A stretch of 64,000 nt of DNA from Anaerolineales bacterium (GCA_030834895.1 JAUQXA010000018.1:186001-250000), one strand, 5' to 3'. Shown: positions 42,125-50,076, numbered from the stretch's first letter. The notes: generated by a model from the sequence alone, not told the origin. Made by a program: numbers and translations.

Positions 42125-44377
42125 ATGAAGTCTCTACGCTGGATAAACTACATTCTGATACTGGTTTTTCTAACCTCCTGCGGCGGCACGAGTACAGGTG
42201 ACGATGGTGGGATTGTAAATATCTTTTCAGATTCCACCCCCACCGCGGTCCTGCCCACAGCACAAGCAAAAGTAACTCCCGCACCCGATGCGCAGGCGGC
42301 ACTCACGCAATATTTGCAGGCCTATCAAAAGAGTGACTTTGCTGCAATGTACGGGATGCTGAGCAAGGCCAGCCGCGAGTTGATCAATCAGGAGGATTTT
42401 GCCAAACGACATAACGATGCGCTCAATACCATGAGCGCATCCAGCGTCGAATTTACGGTTAACTCAGCCTTGCTCAGCCCGTATGCGGCGGAGGTCGGTT
42501 ACAACATCACCTACAAGACGGTGCTGGCAGGGGACATCCAGCGCGACATCATCACACACCTTGTCCTCGAAGACGGCGCATGGAAAGTCGAATGGGTGGA
42601 AGGCATGATCCTGCCTGAACTGGCGGGCGGAAATTCGCTCGCCATGGAATACAGCATTCCTTCACGAGGCGACATCTATGACCGCGATGGAAATCCCATC
42701 GTCTCACAGGCGGAAGCCTATGCCTTTGGCATCCAGACCGACCAGATCGACCCTGAACTGAGCGGGACACTCGTCACCGATTTGGGAAGGTTATGTGGCT
42801 TGGACCCGGAATATATCAAGGACCAGATCGAGGCTTCAGGTCCCGGCTGGTACCTGCCGATGTGCGAAGGAACCAAAGAGGAAGCCGCGCGCCTGCTCTC
42901 CATCAGCCCCGGTGGATTGGTCTACACCAAATATGAATCCCGCTATTACTTCAAGACCGGACTTGCGCCGCAAGCCGTTGGATATACACAACTCATTTCC
43001 CCCGAACAAATGGATGCCTATCGTCGCCTCGGTTATAACGGAAGTGAAAAAGTGGGGCAGACTGGCATTGAAAAATGGGCGGAGGATTATCTTGCAGGAA
43101 AGCATGGCGGAGTCCTGCGCGTGGTCAGCCCCACTGGGCAACCTATCTCCACCCTCGGACAATCCAGCCGCCAGCCCGCGGATTCCGTCTACCTGACGCT
43201 TGATGAGAATATGCAATATTATGCCCAGCAAGCAATCGAATATTTCCGTGGCGCCGTCGTTGTGATGGAGGTGAACACGGGACGAATTATTGCCATGGCT
43301 TCGGGTCCGGACTTCGACCCAAACCTGTTCAACCCGGATAATCCCAATAACATGGCGCTCAATCAATTGCTTAACAACGGTAACCAACCGCTCCTCAACC
43401 GCGCCACTCAAGGACAGTATCCGCTTGGCTCGGCGTTCAAACCCATTACCATGTTTGCGGCACTCGAAAGCGGATTGTACTTGAAGGATACCACCTACGA
43501 TTGCCAGTACGAATTCAAGGAACTCGGCGAACCTATCCTGCGCGACTGGACCTGGCAACACTGCCAGGATGCCATTGCTGTCGGCGAGTTTTGTGACGAT
43601 TCATCCACCACACCCTCCGGTTTGCTAACCTTGCAGGAAGGTCTGATGCGCTCCTGCAACCCGTACTTCTGGCATATCGGACTTGACCTATACAACTACG
43701 ACCGCAAGACTGACATTGCCAAGATGGCGCGCGCCTTTGGGTTTGGTTCTCCCACGGGTATTGGGGAAATCGAGGAAGTCAGTGGGCAAATTACTGACCC
43801 AGTGGCTGATTTGGACGCTGTCAACCAGGCCATCGGTCAGGGCGATATGCAGGTGACCCCGCTTCAAGTGGCGCGTTACATGGCTGCCATTGCCAACGGC
43901 GGGACACTTTACCGCCCGCAGATTGTCGAGAAAATCCAGCCTGTGGAAGGCGACCCGAAACTGGTCTTCCGCCCCGAAGCGACTGGCACGCTCCCCGTCC
44001 GCACTGAAAACCTGGAGATCGTGCGCGAAGCCTTGAAGATGGTGACGCAAAATCCGCGCGGCACGGCACGCTGGAACCTGCGCGGACTTCAATTCGATGT
44101 GGCAGGCAAGACGGGTACTGCCGAGTCGGGCAGTGGCAAATCCCATGCTTGGTTTGTGGGCTACACCTTGAACGAAGCGGACACGGGTCAACCCGATATT
44201 GCCATCGCGGTCATCGTCGAAAATATTGGCGAAGGCTCGGAGTATGGCGTGCCGATCTTCCGCGCGATGGTCGAGACCTATTATTACGGCAGTCCGCAAA
44301 GCGTACCGCCGTATGGCAGGGTCGGCGAACCGCCCTATACACCAACACCATTCGGAGCGGGTAACTTTGCGCCATAG
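42125..44377 (+). CDS. Class B penicillin-binding protein with NTF2-like domain
   Basis: A 750-residue peptidoglycan transpeptidase. The N-terminus has a lipoprotein-like signal, L-T-S-C at ~20. A MecA-N/NTF2-like domain (~55-165) and a dimerisation domain (~180-340) precede the catalytic domain. Its motifs are complete: S-A-F-K (S436, K439), S-C-N (S510, N512) and K-T-G (K662). It acts outside the membrane in cell-wall cross-linking. AAGGAAA precedes the ATG. The start of the open frame 63 bases earlier overlaps maf and is not supported. The architecture resembles PBP2a/PBP3-type enzymes, but resistance cannot be inferred. Confidence 0.92.
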   Translation: MKSLRWINYILILVFLTSCGGTSTGDDGGIVNIFSDSTPTAVLPTAQAKVTPAPDAQAALTQYLQAYQKSDFAAMYGMLSKASRELINQEDFAKRHNDALNTMSASSVEFTVNSALLSPYAAEVGYNITYKTVLAGDIQRDIITHLVLEDGAWKVEWVEGMILPELAGGNSLAMEYSIPSRGDIYDRDGNPIVSQAEAYAFGIQTDQIDPELSGTLVTDLGRLCGLDPEYIKDQIEASGPGWYLPMCEGTKEEAARLLSISPGGLVYTKYESRYYFKTGLAPQAVGYTQLISPEQMDAYRRLGYNGSEKVGQTGIEKWAEDYLAGKHGGVLRVVSPTGQPISTLGQSSRQPADSVYLTLDENMQYYAQQAIEYFRGAVVVMEVNTGRIIAMASGPDFDPNLFNPDNPNNMALNQLLNNGNQPLLNRATQGQYPLGSAFKPITMFAALESGLYLKDTTYDCQYEFKELGEPILRDWTWQHCQDAIAVGEFCDDSSTTPSGLLTLQEGLMRSCNPYFWHIGLDLYNYDRKTDIAKMARAFGFGSPTGIGEIEEVSGQITDPVADLDAVNQAIGQGDMQVTPLQVARYMAAIANGGTLYRPQIVEKIQPVEGDPKLVFRPEATGTLPVRTENLEIVREALKMVTQNPRGTARWNLRGLQFDVAGKTGTAESGSGKSHAWFVGYTLNEADTGQPDIAIAVIVENIGEGSEYGVPIFRAMVETYYYGSPQSVPPYGRVGEPPYTPTPFGAGNFAP

Positions 44378-44387
44378 CTGATGTTCC

Positions 44388-44433
44388 GTCCTGAGCGCAG
44401 TCGAAGGACAAAGCCCCTCGACTACGCTCGGGG
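44388..44433. repeat. Imperfect inverted repeat of the CTGAGCGCAGTCGAAG family
   Basis: GTCCTGAGCGCAGTCGAAGG is followed after a short loop by CCCCTCGACTACGCTCGGGG, imperfectly complementary. It lies between the penicillin-binding protein stop and the rsgA start. Related copies are at 6114-6163 and 13251-13270. Confidence 0.65.
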
Positions 44434-44452
44434 TGGAGATAAAAGGAAACAT

Positions 44453-45361
44453 TTGACGAACGCAACTCAACGACAAGGTTTGATCGTAAAAGCCCAATCC
44501 GGTTTCTTCACTGTGGAGACCGGGGAGGGCTTTGTCATTTGTCAGTTGCGGGGCAAACTCAAGCAGGGACGCGCTACTGGCGACATCGCCGCGCTCGGCG
44601 ACCGCGTGCAAATCACCGTCCTGACGGATGGCAGCGGCGTGGTGGAAAAGGTCGAGGAGCGTCAGCGCGCCATCATCCGCCTCGACCCTCGTCCGCAGGG
44701 GATGTATCAGCAGGTGTTGCTGGCAAACGCCGACCAGGCAGTCTTCGTCTTCGCTTGTGCCAACCCGAATCCCAAATTGAGAATGCTCGACCGTTTTTTG
44801 GTCATCACTGAAAAGCAGAGAATCCCCGCTGTCGTCATCGCCAACAAAACAGACCTCGTCGAAAACGCGGAAGAGCTTTTCAGCGTGTACGAATCGCTTG
44901 GTTATCGTGTGATCTACACATCCACAAAAACAGGCGCGGGATTGGATGAGTTGAAGTCACAGTTGACGGGCAAGATCAGCGCGTTGGCGGGACCCAGCGG
45001 CGTGGGAAAATCCAGCCTGTTGAACATGATCCAGCCCGGGCTTGGTCTGGCGGTGAACGAGATCAGCATGGCGCTGAACAGGGGGCGCCACACCACTGTC
45101 ACCCGTCAACTGTTCGCCCTCGAAGGCGGCGGGTATGTGGCCGATACACCCGGCTGGAAGAGCCTCGCCCTGTGGGATACCGAAGCCGTGGAGATGGATG
45201 CCTACTTCCCCGAACTGCGCGACCTCGTTCCGCATTGCCAGTTCAGTGATTGCACGCACAAACACGAGCCGGGCTGCGCCGTGCTAAAAGCATTGAAGGA
45301 TGGGAAGATACATCCCGAACGATACGATTCGTATTTGAGATTACGAGCGGGACAAGAATAA
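44453..45361 (+). CDS. rsgA: Ribosome small-subunit GTPase RsgA
   Basis: A 302-residue circularly permuted GTPase that tests late 30S assembly. An OB-fold (~1-75) is followed by G4, V-I-A-N-K-T-D, before G1, G-P-S-G-V-G-K-S-S, and G3, D-T-P-G-W. The C-terminal zinc site is H-C-x4-D-C-x-H-x4-G-C. A TTG start at 44453 is preferred because AAAAGGAAA lies close upstream and the upstream in-frame sequence is the dispersed repeat. ATG 44381 would translate that repeat. Confidence 0.93.
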   Translation: MTNATQRQGLIVKAQSGFFTVETGEGFVICQLRGKLKQGRATGDIAALGDRVQITVLTDGSGVVEKVEERQRAIIRLDPRPQGMYQQVLLANADQAVFVFACANPNPKLRMLDRFLVITEKQRIPAVVIANKTDLVENAEELFSVYESLGYRVIYTSTKTGAGLDELKSQLTGKISALAGPSGVGKSSLLNMIQPGLGLAVNEISMALNRGRHTTVTRQLFALEGGGYVADTPGWKSLALWDTEAVEMDAYFPELRDLVPHCQFSDCTHKHEPGCAVLKALKDGKIHPERYDSYLRLRAGQE

Positions 45362-45365
45362 GAAA

Positions 45366-45421
45366 CGAGTTACGAGATACGAGTTGCACACTTGACACTT
45401 GGCACGTGACACTTGATACTT
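45366..45421. repeat. Short degenerate direct repeats
   Basis: Three copies of TACGAG or ACGAGT are followed by three copies of ACACTTG or close variants. They fill the gap between rsgA and holB. They are low-complexity and not a recognised element. Confidence 0.45.
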
Positions 45422-45426
45422 AATCA

Positions 45427-46434
45427 ATGACTGACAACTGGAACATGCTCGGACATGAATGGGCTGTGGACATGCTCCACCAGCACGCGGCGCGCGGAGA
45501 TGTCCGCCACGCCTATCTTTTTTGCGGACCGCCCGGGCTGGGTCGGCGGACTTTGGCTTTGCGCCTCGCCCAAGCCCTGAACTGCACAAAACCCATCGCC
45601 GCAGGAATGCCATGCGGGACCTGCCGCGACTGCAAACAGATCGAAGCCATGCAGCATCCCGACATGAATGTGATTCAGGCTGTGGACGGCGACGGGCTTC
45701 CAAAAGAAGGCGGCACGCTTAGGGTGGACCAGGTCCGCGAGGTACAGCGCGCCCTGTCGCTGAAACCGTACCAGGCAAAGTACCGCGTGGCTCTGTTCCT
45801 GCGCTTTCAGGAAGCCAATGACAACGCTGCCAACGCCCTGTTGAAGACTCTCGAAGAAGCACCTGCTCATGCCATCCTCCTGCTGACAGCGGATACCCCC
45901 GAACAACTCCTCCCGACCATCGTCTCGCGTTGCGAAATCTTGCGGCTGCGTCCCCTGCCCGTTGGCGCGATTGAATCCGATTTGATTGGACGCGGCTTGG
46001 ACGAGGAACGCGCACGCCTGCTGGCTCACATCAGCGGCGGACGTCCCGGCTATGCCCGCCGTCTCATGGACGATGCAACCGTCCTCGAAAAACGCGAGGA
46101 GCGCCTGAACGACTTGCAGACCCTGCTCCCCGCGCCGCGAGTCGAAAAATTCTCCTACGCCGATAAACTCTCCAGAGATAAGGACTCCATGCGGCAGGCA
46201 ATCCTCATCTGGCTCTCGTATTGGCGTGACGTGCTGCTGCGCGTGGCGCAGGCGGAGACTCCGCTGGTCAACGTGGACCGCAACATGGAAATCGAGTTCC
46301 TTGCCGGTCGCCTGGATTTATCCTCCGCCCGCCGCGTGGTCAGTGACTTGGAGTCCGCACTGGAGAAGATGGATAAAAACGTGAATTCAAGATTATTGGC
46401 TGAAGTCTTATTGCTGGATTTGCCTCACCTGTAG
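45427..46434 (+). CDS. holB: DNA polymerase III delta-prime subunit
   Basis: A 335-residue clamp-loader subunit. The Walker A-like loop G-P-P-G-L-G-R-R-T lacks the usual Lys, as expected for the non-hydrolysing delta-prime. A zinc-binding Cys4 cluster (A-L-N-C ... M-P-C-G-T-C-R-D-C) follows. N-A-L-L-K-T-L-E-E-A-P and T-I-V-S-R-C-E-I are sensor-region signatures. It helps load the beta clamp on DNA. No other replication gene is adjacent. The stop codon is eight bases before a REP element. Confidence 0.9.
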   Translation: MTDNWNMLGHEWAVDMLHQHAARGDVRHAYLFCGPPGLGRRTLALRLAQALNCTKPIAAGMPCGTCRDCKQIEAMQHPDMNVIQAVDGDGLPKEGGTLRVDQVREVQRALSLKPYQAKYRVALFLRFQEANDNAANALLKTLEEAPAHAILLLTADTPEQLLPTIVSRCEILRLRPLPVGAIESDLIGRGLDEERARLLAHISGGRPGYARRLMDDATVLEKREERLNDLQTLLPAPRVEKFSYADKLSRDKDSMRQAILIWLSYWRDVLLRVAQAETPLVNVDRNMEIEFLAGRLDLSSARRVVSDLESALEKMDKNVNSRLLAEVLLLDLPHL

Positions 46435-46441
46435 TGAAGTT

Positions 46442-46462
46442 GTAGTGACGACTTCAGTCGTC
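46442..46462. repeat. REP palindrome upstream of the RAYT gene
   Basis: A GTAG tetranucleotide head, then the hairpin GACGACTTCAGTCGTC (ACGACT paired with AGTCGT around TC). It ends seven bases before the transposase ATG. GTAG before a hairpin is the known signature of RAYT-linked REPs. Confidence 0.75.
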
Positions 46463-46469
46463 TTTTGCC

Positions 46470-47069
46470 ATGCCCTACGAATATCGAAAACTATCACCAA
46501 AAGAACGCGAAGAAATCGTTCGGTATCGGAGTGAAAGAGGCTATCCACTCCACGCGCCTCCACATCCATTCCGAGATGCAGGGGTATATCTAATTTCGTC
46601 CGCAAATTTCGAGCATCAGCCCGTCATGGAGTCACCAAAACGTCGCACGGAATTTGAAACCCTGTTGTTGAATTCACTCAGGGAAATTGTGGATGATGTC
46701 ATCGCCTGGGTGGTTCTGCCAAATCACTATCATATTTTGGCGCGAGTTCAATCGCTGGGTGACATGTCCGCCGCGCTCAAACACTTGCATGGAACGACAT
46801 CCCGCCAGTGGAATATCGAAGATGACCTGACGGGAAAACGCCGTGTTTGGTATAAGTTTGCCGATACAGCTATAAGGAACGAAGCTCATCTTCACACGGC
46901 ATTCAACTACATCCATTACAATCCTGTAAAACATGGATGTGTGAATGATCCGTATGAGTGGCGCTGGTCGAGTTTGTCCCTTTATTATGATGACAGGGGC
47001 GGGGAATGGATTCGGGAGCACTGGAAGTTGTTTACCCCGTCTCACGATTTTGGGAATGGTTGGGATTAG
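46470..47069 (+). CDS. REP-associated tyrosine transposase (RAYT)
   Basis: A 199-residue Y1/HUH single-strand transposase of the IS200-derived RAYT family. L-P-N-H-Y-H-I-L-A holds the two metal-binding histidines, and A-F-N-Y-I-H-Y-N-P-V-K-H-G holds the conserved Tyr region and the N-P-V signature. The protein starts only seven bases after a REP hairpin and no ribosome binding site is seen, so expression may be low. Its REP hairpins lie on both sides. RAYTs cleave REP sequences and are thought to drive their spread, but are not classic self-transposing elements. Confidence 0.88.
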   Translation: MPYEYRKLSPKEREEIVRYRSERGYPLHAPPHPFRDAGVYLISSANFEHQPVMESPKRRTEFETLLLNSLREIVDDVIAWVVLPNHYHILARVQSLGDMSAALKHLHGTTSRQWNIEDDLTGKRRVWYKFADTAIRNEAHLHTAFNYIHYNPVKHGCVNDPYEWRWSSLSLYYDDRGGEWIREHWKLFTPSHDFGNGWD

Positions 47070-47075
47070 TTGTAA

Positions 47076-47131
47076 GTAGTAGCGACTTCAGTCGCTTTTA
47101 TTGTGAATATAACGACTGAAGTCGTTACTAC
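47076..47131. repeat. Inverted pair of REP palindromes (REPIN-like)
   Basis: One REP (47076-47096; GTAGTA head, hairpin GCGACTTCAGTCGC) and a second in inverted orientation (47111-47131; hairpin AACGACTGAAGTCGTT, then ACTAC, the complement of the GTAG head) are separated by 14 bases. Two REPs head to tail form a REPIN, the mobile unit known from RAYT-containing genomes. It lies directly downstream of the RAYT gene. Confidence 0.8.
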
Positions 47132-47148
47132 AAGAAAAGGAGATTTTT

Positions 47149-47364
47149 ATGTGTCGAAGCATCAAACCCCTGCGCCTGCCGGATCGTCCCGCCACCGAGC
47201 AGGAGATTCAGGAAGCCGCCCTCCAATACGTACGGAAGGTCAGCGGATATAGAAAGCCTTCAAAGGCAAACGAGGAGGCTTTTCAACGCGCCGTGGACGA
47301 GGTCGCCGAGGCAACGAGGAAAATGCTGGAAGGTTTAAAATCAAGTAGGGCAGAATCGCTTTGA
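47149..47364 (+). CDS. DUF2277 family small protein
   Basis: A 71-residue protein of the DUF2277 family: M-C-R-S-I-K-P-L-R at the start, then A-A-L-Q-Y-V-R-K-V-S-G-Y-R-K-P and a helical end, A-F-Q-R-A-V-D-E-V-A-E-A-T. It is cytosolic and of unknown role. AAAAGGAG lies before the ATG. Start and length are as usual for the family. Confidence 0.85.
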   Translation: MCRSIKPLRLPDRPATEQEIQEAALQYVRKVSGYRKPSKANEEAFQRAVDEVAEATRKMLEGLKSSRAESL

Positions 47365-47377
47365 GAACAGGTGAATA

Positions 47378-48238
47378 ATGAATAAGATGATAACTGATAC
47401 TATGCCAGCGGGAATCGAATATTTAGGAATTCCTGGTGTATCGTTTCACTGTAAACGTGCTATTATGCGATTTCTTCAATATAGAGATCATATAACACTT
47501 GCAAGAATCCTTTCCTGTGGTAATAGTCATTGTTTTTTGCTAACAGTTAATGGCGACTTAACTGCCATAAAATCTGGTTTCTCCTCTGGTTATGATGGGG
47601 AGGGACCAAGGGCATTCTCCTATGTTATAGAACTCTTACATGCTCATGGAATAGAAATCGAAGAATACGAAGTGACTAAGGATTTTTTTGAACGTGTAGA
47701 CATGTCATCATTAACTAATGGAGATATTGAGGAACTTGACAAATCTCATCCTGTAGAGCCACCTCGATGGTATGAGTATATGATCGACTCTTATTGGGAA
47801 AGGGAGAAAAATAAAAAAATCTGGCGAGATTTTCCCTACATTATTCCATTATCAATTATTGATTCTCGTATCATTGATTTAGCTTTGCAGTTCTGGGAAA
47901 ACCCGGACCAGAGTTTAACAATTGGATACAGACGGTTGGAAGATATTGTAAGAAGAAGAACTGGCAGTAAAGAACACGGGGTGGGACTGTTTTCAGAAGT
48001 CTTTTTAGGTCAGAAAGCAAAGCTTGGGTGGAAAGGTGTAGACGTAAGCGAGCAAAAAGGGAGAGGGATGCTGTTTACAGCAATATATATGGCATACCGA
48101 AATCCCAGGGCACACCGTGAATTAGATAAACATTATCATATGCACATAGCAGAATTTTTGCTTTTAAATCAATTGTTTGTTTTAGAGAAAGAATCTTATG
48201 ATTTCGACGAAAATAATTCGGTTAATGTCGGACATTAA
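47378..48238 (+). CDS. AT-rich Ymh/TIGR02391-type protein
   Basis: A 286-residue protein. Its C-terminal part (~180-275) carries L-E-D-I-V-R-R-R-T-G, G-L-F-S-E-V-F and A-Y-R-N-P-R-A-H-R, the signature of the TIGR02391/Ymh family. The N-terminal ~175 residues are not recognised. The gene is visibly richer in A and T than its neighbours and uses many ATA and TTA codons, which points to recent transfer. Ymh-type domains occur on plasmids and mobile islands and in some abortive-infection contexts; a defence role is inference only. It lies next to the RAYT/REP unit. Confidence 0.65.
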   Translation: MNKMITDTMPAGIEYLGIPGVSFHCKRAIMRFLQYRDHITLARILSCGNSHCFLLTVNGDLTAIKSGFSSGYDGEGPRAFSYVIELLHAHGIEIEEYEVTKDFFERVDMSSLTNGDIEELDKSHPVEPPRWYEYMIDSYWEREKNKKIWRDFPYIIPLSIIDSRIIDLALQFWENPDQSLTIGYRRLEDIVRRRTGSKEHGVGLFSEVFLGQKAKLGWKGVDVSEQKGRGMLFTAIYMAYRNPRAHRELDKHYHMHIAEFLLLNQLFVLEKESYDFDENNSVNVGH

Positions 48239-48270
48239 GTTTTTGATTTATTATTAAAAAGGAGCCTTAT

Positions 48271-48717
48271 ATGTCCCTTGACCCCACCTACAAAGACCTC
48301 AACCGCGCATCCACGGGGCGCATCAAAAAACTGGCGTTTACCCTTACTGATGATGAAATGCAAACCCGCGTCGGCGAGCATTGGACGGTCTCGATGGCGC
48401 TGGCGCACCTTGCATTTTGGGACAGGCGCGTGTTGTGCGTGCTGGATATGACCGCGAAGGAGGGCAAACTTTCCATGCCGCAAATCGACATCGTCGTCAA
48501 TGATTTGTCCCTGCCGTTTTGGGCGGCGATTCCCCCGCGTGAAGCGGCGCGTCTTGCCGTCGAAACCGCCGAGGAACTGGACAGGCGGCTGGAGGAGTAT
48601 CCGCAGGACCTGCTGGAGGAAATCTACAACTTCAACCAGCGCTGGGTCATCCGCGCCATACATCGCAACGGTCACCTCGATGAAGTGGATGCGGCGTTGA
48701 AAAACGTGTCACCCTGA
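48271..48717 (+). CDS. DinB-like protein
   Basis: A 148-residue four-helix-bundle protein of the DinB/mycothiol-transferase superfamily. W-T-V-S-M-A-L-A-H-L-A-F-W-D-R-R gives the first metal-ligand His. A later helix ends R-A-I-H-R-N-G-H-L-D-E-V-D-A-A, with the second His pair. AAAAGGAG precedes the ATG. The stop codon and last codons (N-V-S-P) lie inside the start of a dispersed repeat (48706-48848). Substrate unknown. Confidence 0.78.
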   Translation: MSLDPTYKDLNRASTGRIKKLAFTLTDDEMQTRVGEHWTVSMALAHLAFWDRRVLCVLDMTAKEGKLSMPQIDIVVNDLSLPFWAAIPPREAARLAVETAEELDRRLEEYPQDLLEEIYNFNQRWVIRAIHRNGHLDEVDAALKNVSP

Positions 48718-48848
48718 GGGAGCGCACTTGTCGCGACCGACACTTGCGCTGCACGCCAGTGCAGTGAGGGTCTCTATTTACAGGTTCAGAGATGCTTCGG
48801 GGAAGAACACCCCTCACATCGTCCCGATGTCCTTCGGGAGCATGACAT
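48706..48848. repeat. GTGTCACCCTGAGG ... GCATGACAT dispersed repeat
   Basis: This ~143-base element has ends that are near-complementary (GTCACCCTGAGG and CTTCGGGAGCATGAC). Internal half sites (GAGATGCTTCGGGG and TCCCGATGTCCTTCGGG) match the family at 23.6-24.6 kb. It separates the two DinB-like genes. Confidence 0.7.
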
Positions 48849-48862
48849 AAATAGGAGCGATC

Positions 48863-49339
48863 ATGTTCGACAAAAAGGATAAACAACTCGCAGACTTGGA
48901 AGTTGCCTATTCTGCCTTCATGGAAACCATGCAAGGTCTTTCTGCTGAAACCCTGCTCACCTCCCTTGGTGACTGGACTCCGCGCGATATTGCGGCGCAC
49001 TTCATCGGTTGGAATCGAATCACATTAGCGGGATGTAGTGCCCTGCGCGAAGGCGCGGAACCTTTTTACTTTTACGATGGAACGAACGATTACAGAAAGG
49101 TCAATGCGAAGTTTTTTGTCCAATTCCCGTCCACTGACCGCGATGAGCTATTGAAAGAGATCGCCTCTACCAAAGAGGTGCTGGTTAATTATTTGAAATC
49201 AATTGATGAAGCAGAATGGGAACTGGACACGGGCATTGTCCATTATCGCAGGGACCCTGCGACCATAGCACGCTGCGTCGACTCGCTGATCCGCGATTAT
49301 CGGAAGCACAGGCAGGAGATCATCGACGCGAGGCTGTAA
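48863..49339 (+). CDS. DinB/ClbS-like protein
   Basis: A 158-residue helical-bundle protein. W-T-P-R-D-I-A-A-H-F-I-G-W-N-R gives the typical His in the second helix. A middle segment, Y-R-K-V-N-A-K-F-F-V-Q, and a C-terminal helix, I-R-D-Y-R-K-H-R-Q-E-I-I, complete the ClbS/DfsB-like pattern. GGAG lies before the ATG. It is convergent with the GntR gene, with three bases between the stops. Function unknown. Confidence 0.78.
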   Translation: MFDKKDKQLADLEVAYSAFMETMQGLSAETLLTSLGDWTPRDIAAHFIGWNRITLAGCSALREGAEPFYFYDGTNDYRKVNAKFFVQFPSTDRDELLKEIASTKEVLVNYLKSIDEAEWELDTGIVHYRRDPATIARCVDSLIRDYRKHRQEIIDARL

Positions 49340-49342
49340 GCC

Positions 49343-49975
49343 TTAGAATATCTCCAACAGCCGCATGCGTGTTTCATTGATGTGTGCCCGCATGGATTCC
49401 TGCGCGCGTGCCTTGTCATGTGTCTTGAGACTGTTGATGATTTCGGTGTGCTGGCTTGGGTCGGCGCTATAGGGGTCAAAAGACAACGCACGTTCGAGGT
49501 CATTGATCAACGATTGGATTATTTTCTCGAGTCGCAGGTTGCCTGAAGCGCGCGCAATCGTCGCATGAAATTCACGGTTTAATTGATGCGCCTGTTCACT
49601 GCCCTGTGGGGATTTTTCAAGGAAGACCTTCTTTTCCTGGTTGTTATTCTTCTCAAGTTGAGCCAGTTCCTCAGCCGTGATGCGTTCGGCGGCCAGTCCG
49701 ATTGCCTCTGTTTCCAAAACCAATCGCAGGGAAAATATCTCCAGTAGGTCTTTTGTCGTCAGGCGGGAAACAACGTACCCCACACGCGGCATCGAATCGA
49801 GAAAGTCTTCATTGGCAAGCAGGAGCAGGGCCTCACGAGTGGGGGTCTTGCCCATGCCATATTTTTCGGCAAGCACCGCCTCATTGAGGATTTGGCCCGG
49901 CTTGATCTCGCCGGAAATGATCGCGTTCTTCAATTGTTCATAGACGAAGGTTTTTTTCGTGGGCTTATGTGCCAT
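49343..49975 (-). CDS. GntR-family regulator, FCD subfamily
   Basis: A 210-residue regulator. The winged helix (~5-70) contains K-P-G-Q-I-L-N-E-A-V-L-A-E-K-Y-G-M-G-K-T-P-T-R-E-A-L. An all-helical FCD ligand domain follows (~85-205), with R-L-V-L-E-T-E-A-I-G-L-A and L-N-R-E-F-H-A-T-I. FCD regulators sense carboxylic or amino acids. The gene diverges from gcvPA, so control of glycine decarboxylase is likely. The ligand, perhaps glycine or a related acid, is inference. Confidence 0.9.
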   Translation of the reverse strand: MAHKPTKKTFVYEQLKNAIISGEIKPGQILNEAVLAEKYGMGKTPTREALLLLANEDFLDSMPRVGYVVSRLTTKDLLEIFSLRLVLETEAIGLAAERITAEELAQLEKNNNQEKKVFLEKSPQGSEQAHQLNREFHATIARASGNLRLEKIIQSLINDLERALSFDPYSADPSQHTEIINSLKTHDKARAQESMRAHINETRMRLLEIF

Positions 49976-50039
49976 CTAGTCCTGCCTTTCAGGGATGCAC
50001 GCTGTAGGGTAATTTTACCGCTATATGCAAGAATTTGAG

Positions 50040-50067
50040 TTGACAGCCTTCTGGTATGAATTATAAT
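50040..50067 (+). promoter_or_regulatory. Consensus promoter of gcvPA
   Basis: TTGACA (50040-50045) and TATAAT (50062-50067) are both perfect sigma-70 hexamers, 16 bases apart. Transcription should begin ~35 bases before the gcvPA start codon. The leader is too short for a glycine riboswitch. Confidence 0.8.
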
Positions 50068-50076
50068 ATGTTATAA
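50061..50076. promoter_or_regulatory. Candidate GntR operator over the -10 box
   Basis: TTATAA and TTATAA, palindromic half sites around TATG, overlap the TATAAT of the gcvPA promoter. Binding of the divergently encoded FCD regulator here would block polymerase. The AT-rich half sites are of a kind seen for GntR proteins, but the protein-site pairing is inferred. Confidence 0.5.

Noticed and set aside
44381..44452. ATG start for rsgA at 44381
   Set aside because: It would translate the dispersed repeat, while TTG 44453 has a good ribosome binding site and fits the usual protein length.
45366..45421. Short direct repeats before holB as an iteron origin
   Set aside because: They are only three degenerate copies, with no DnaA boxes and no replication initiator gene nearby.
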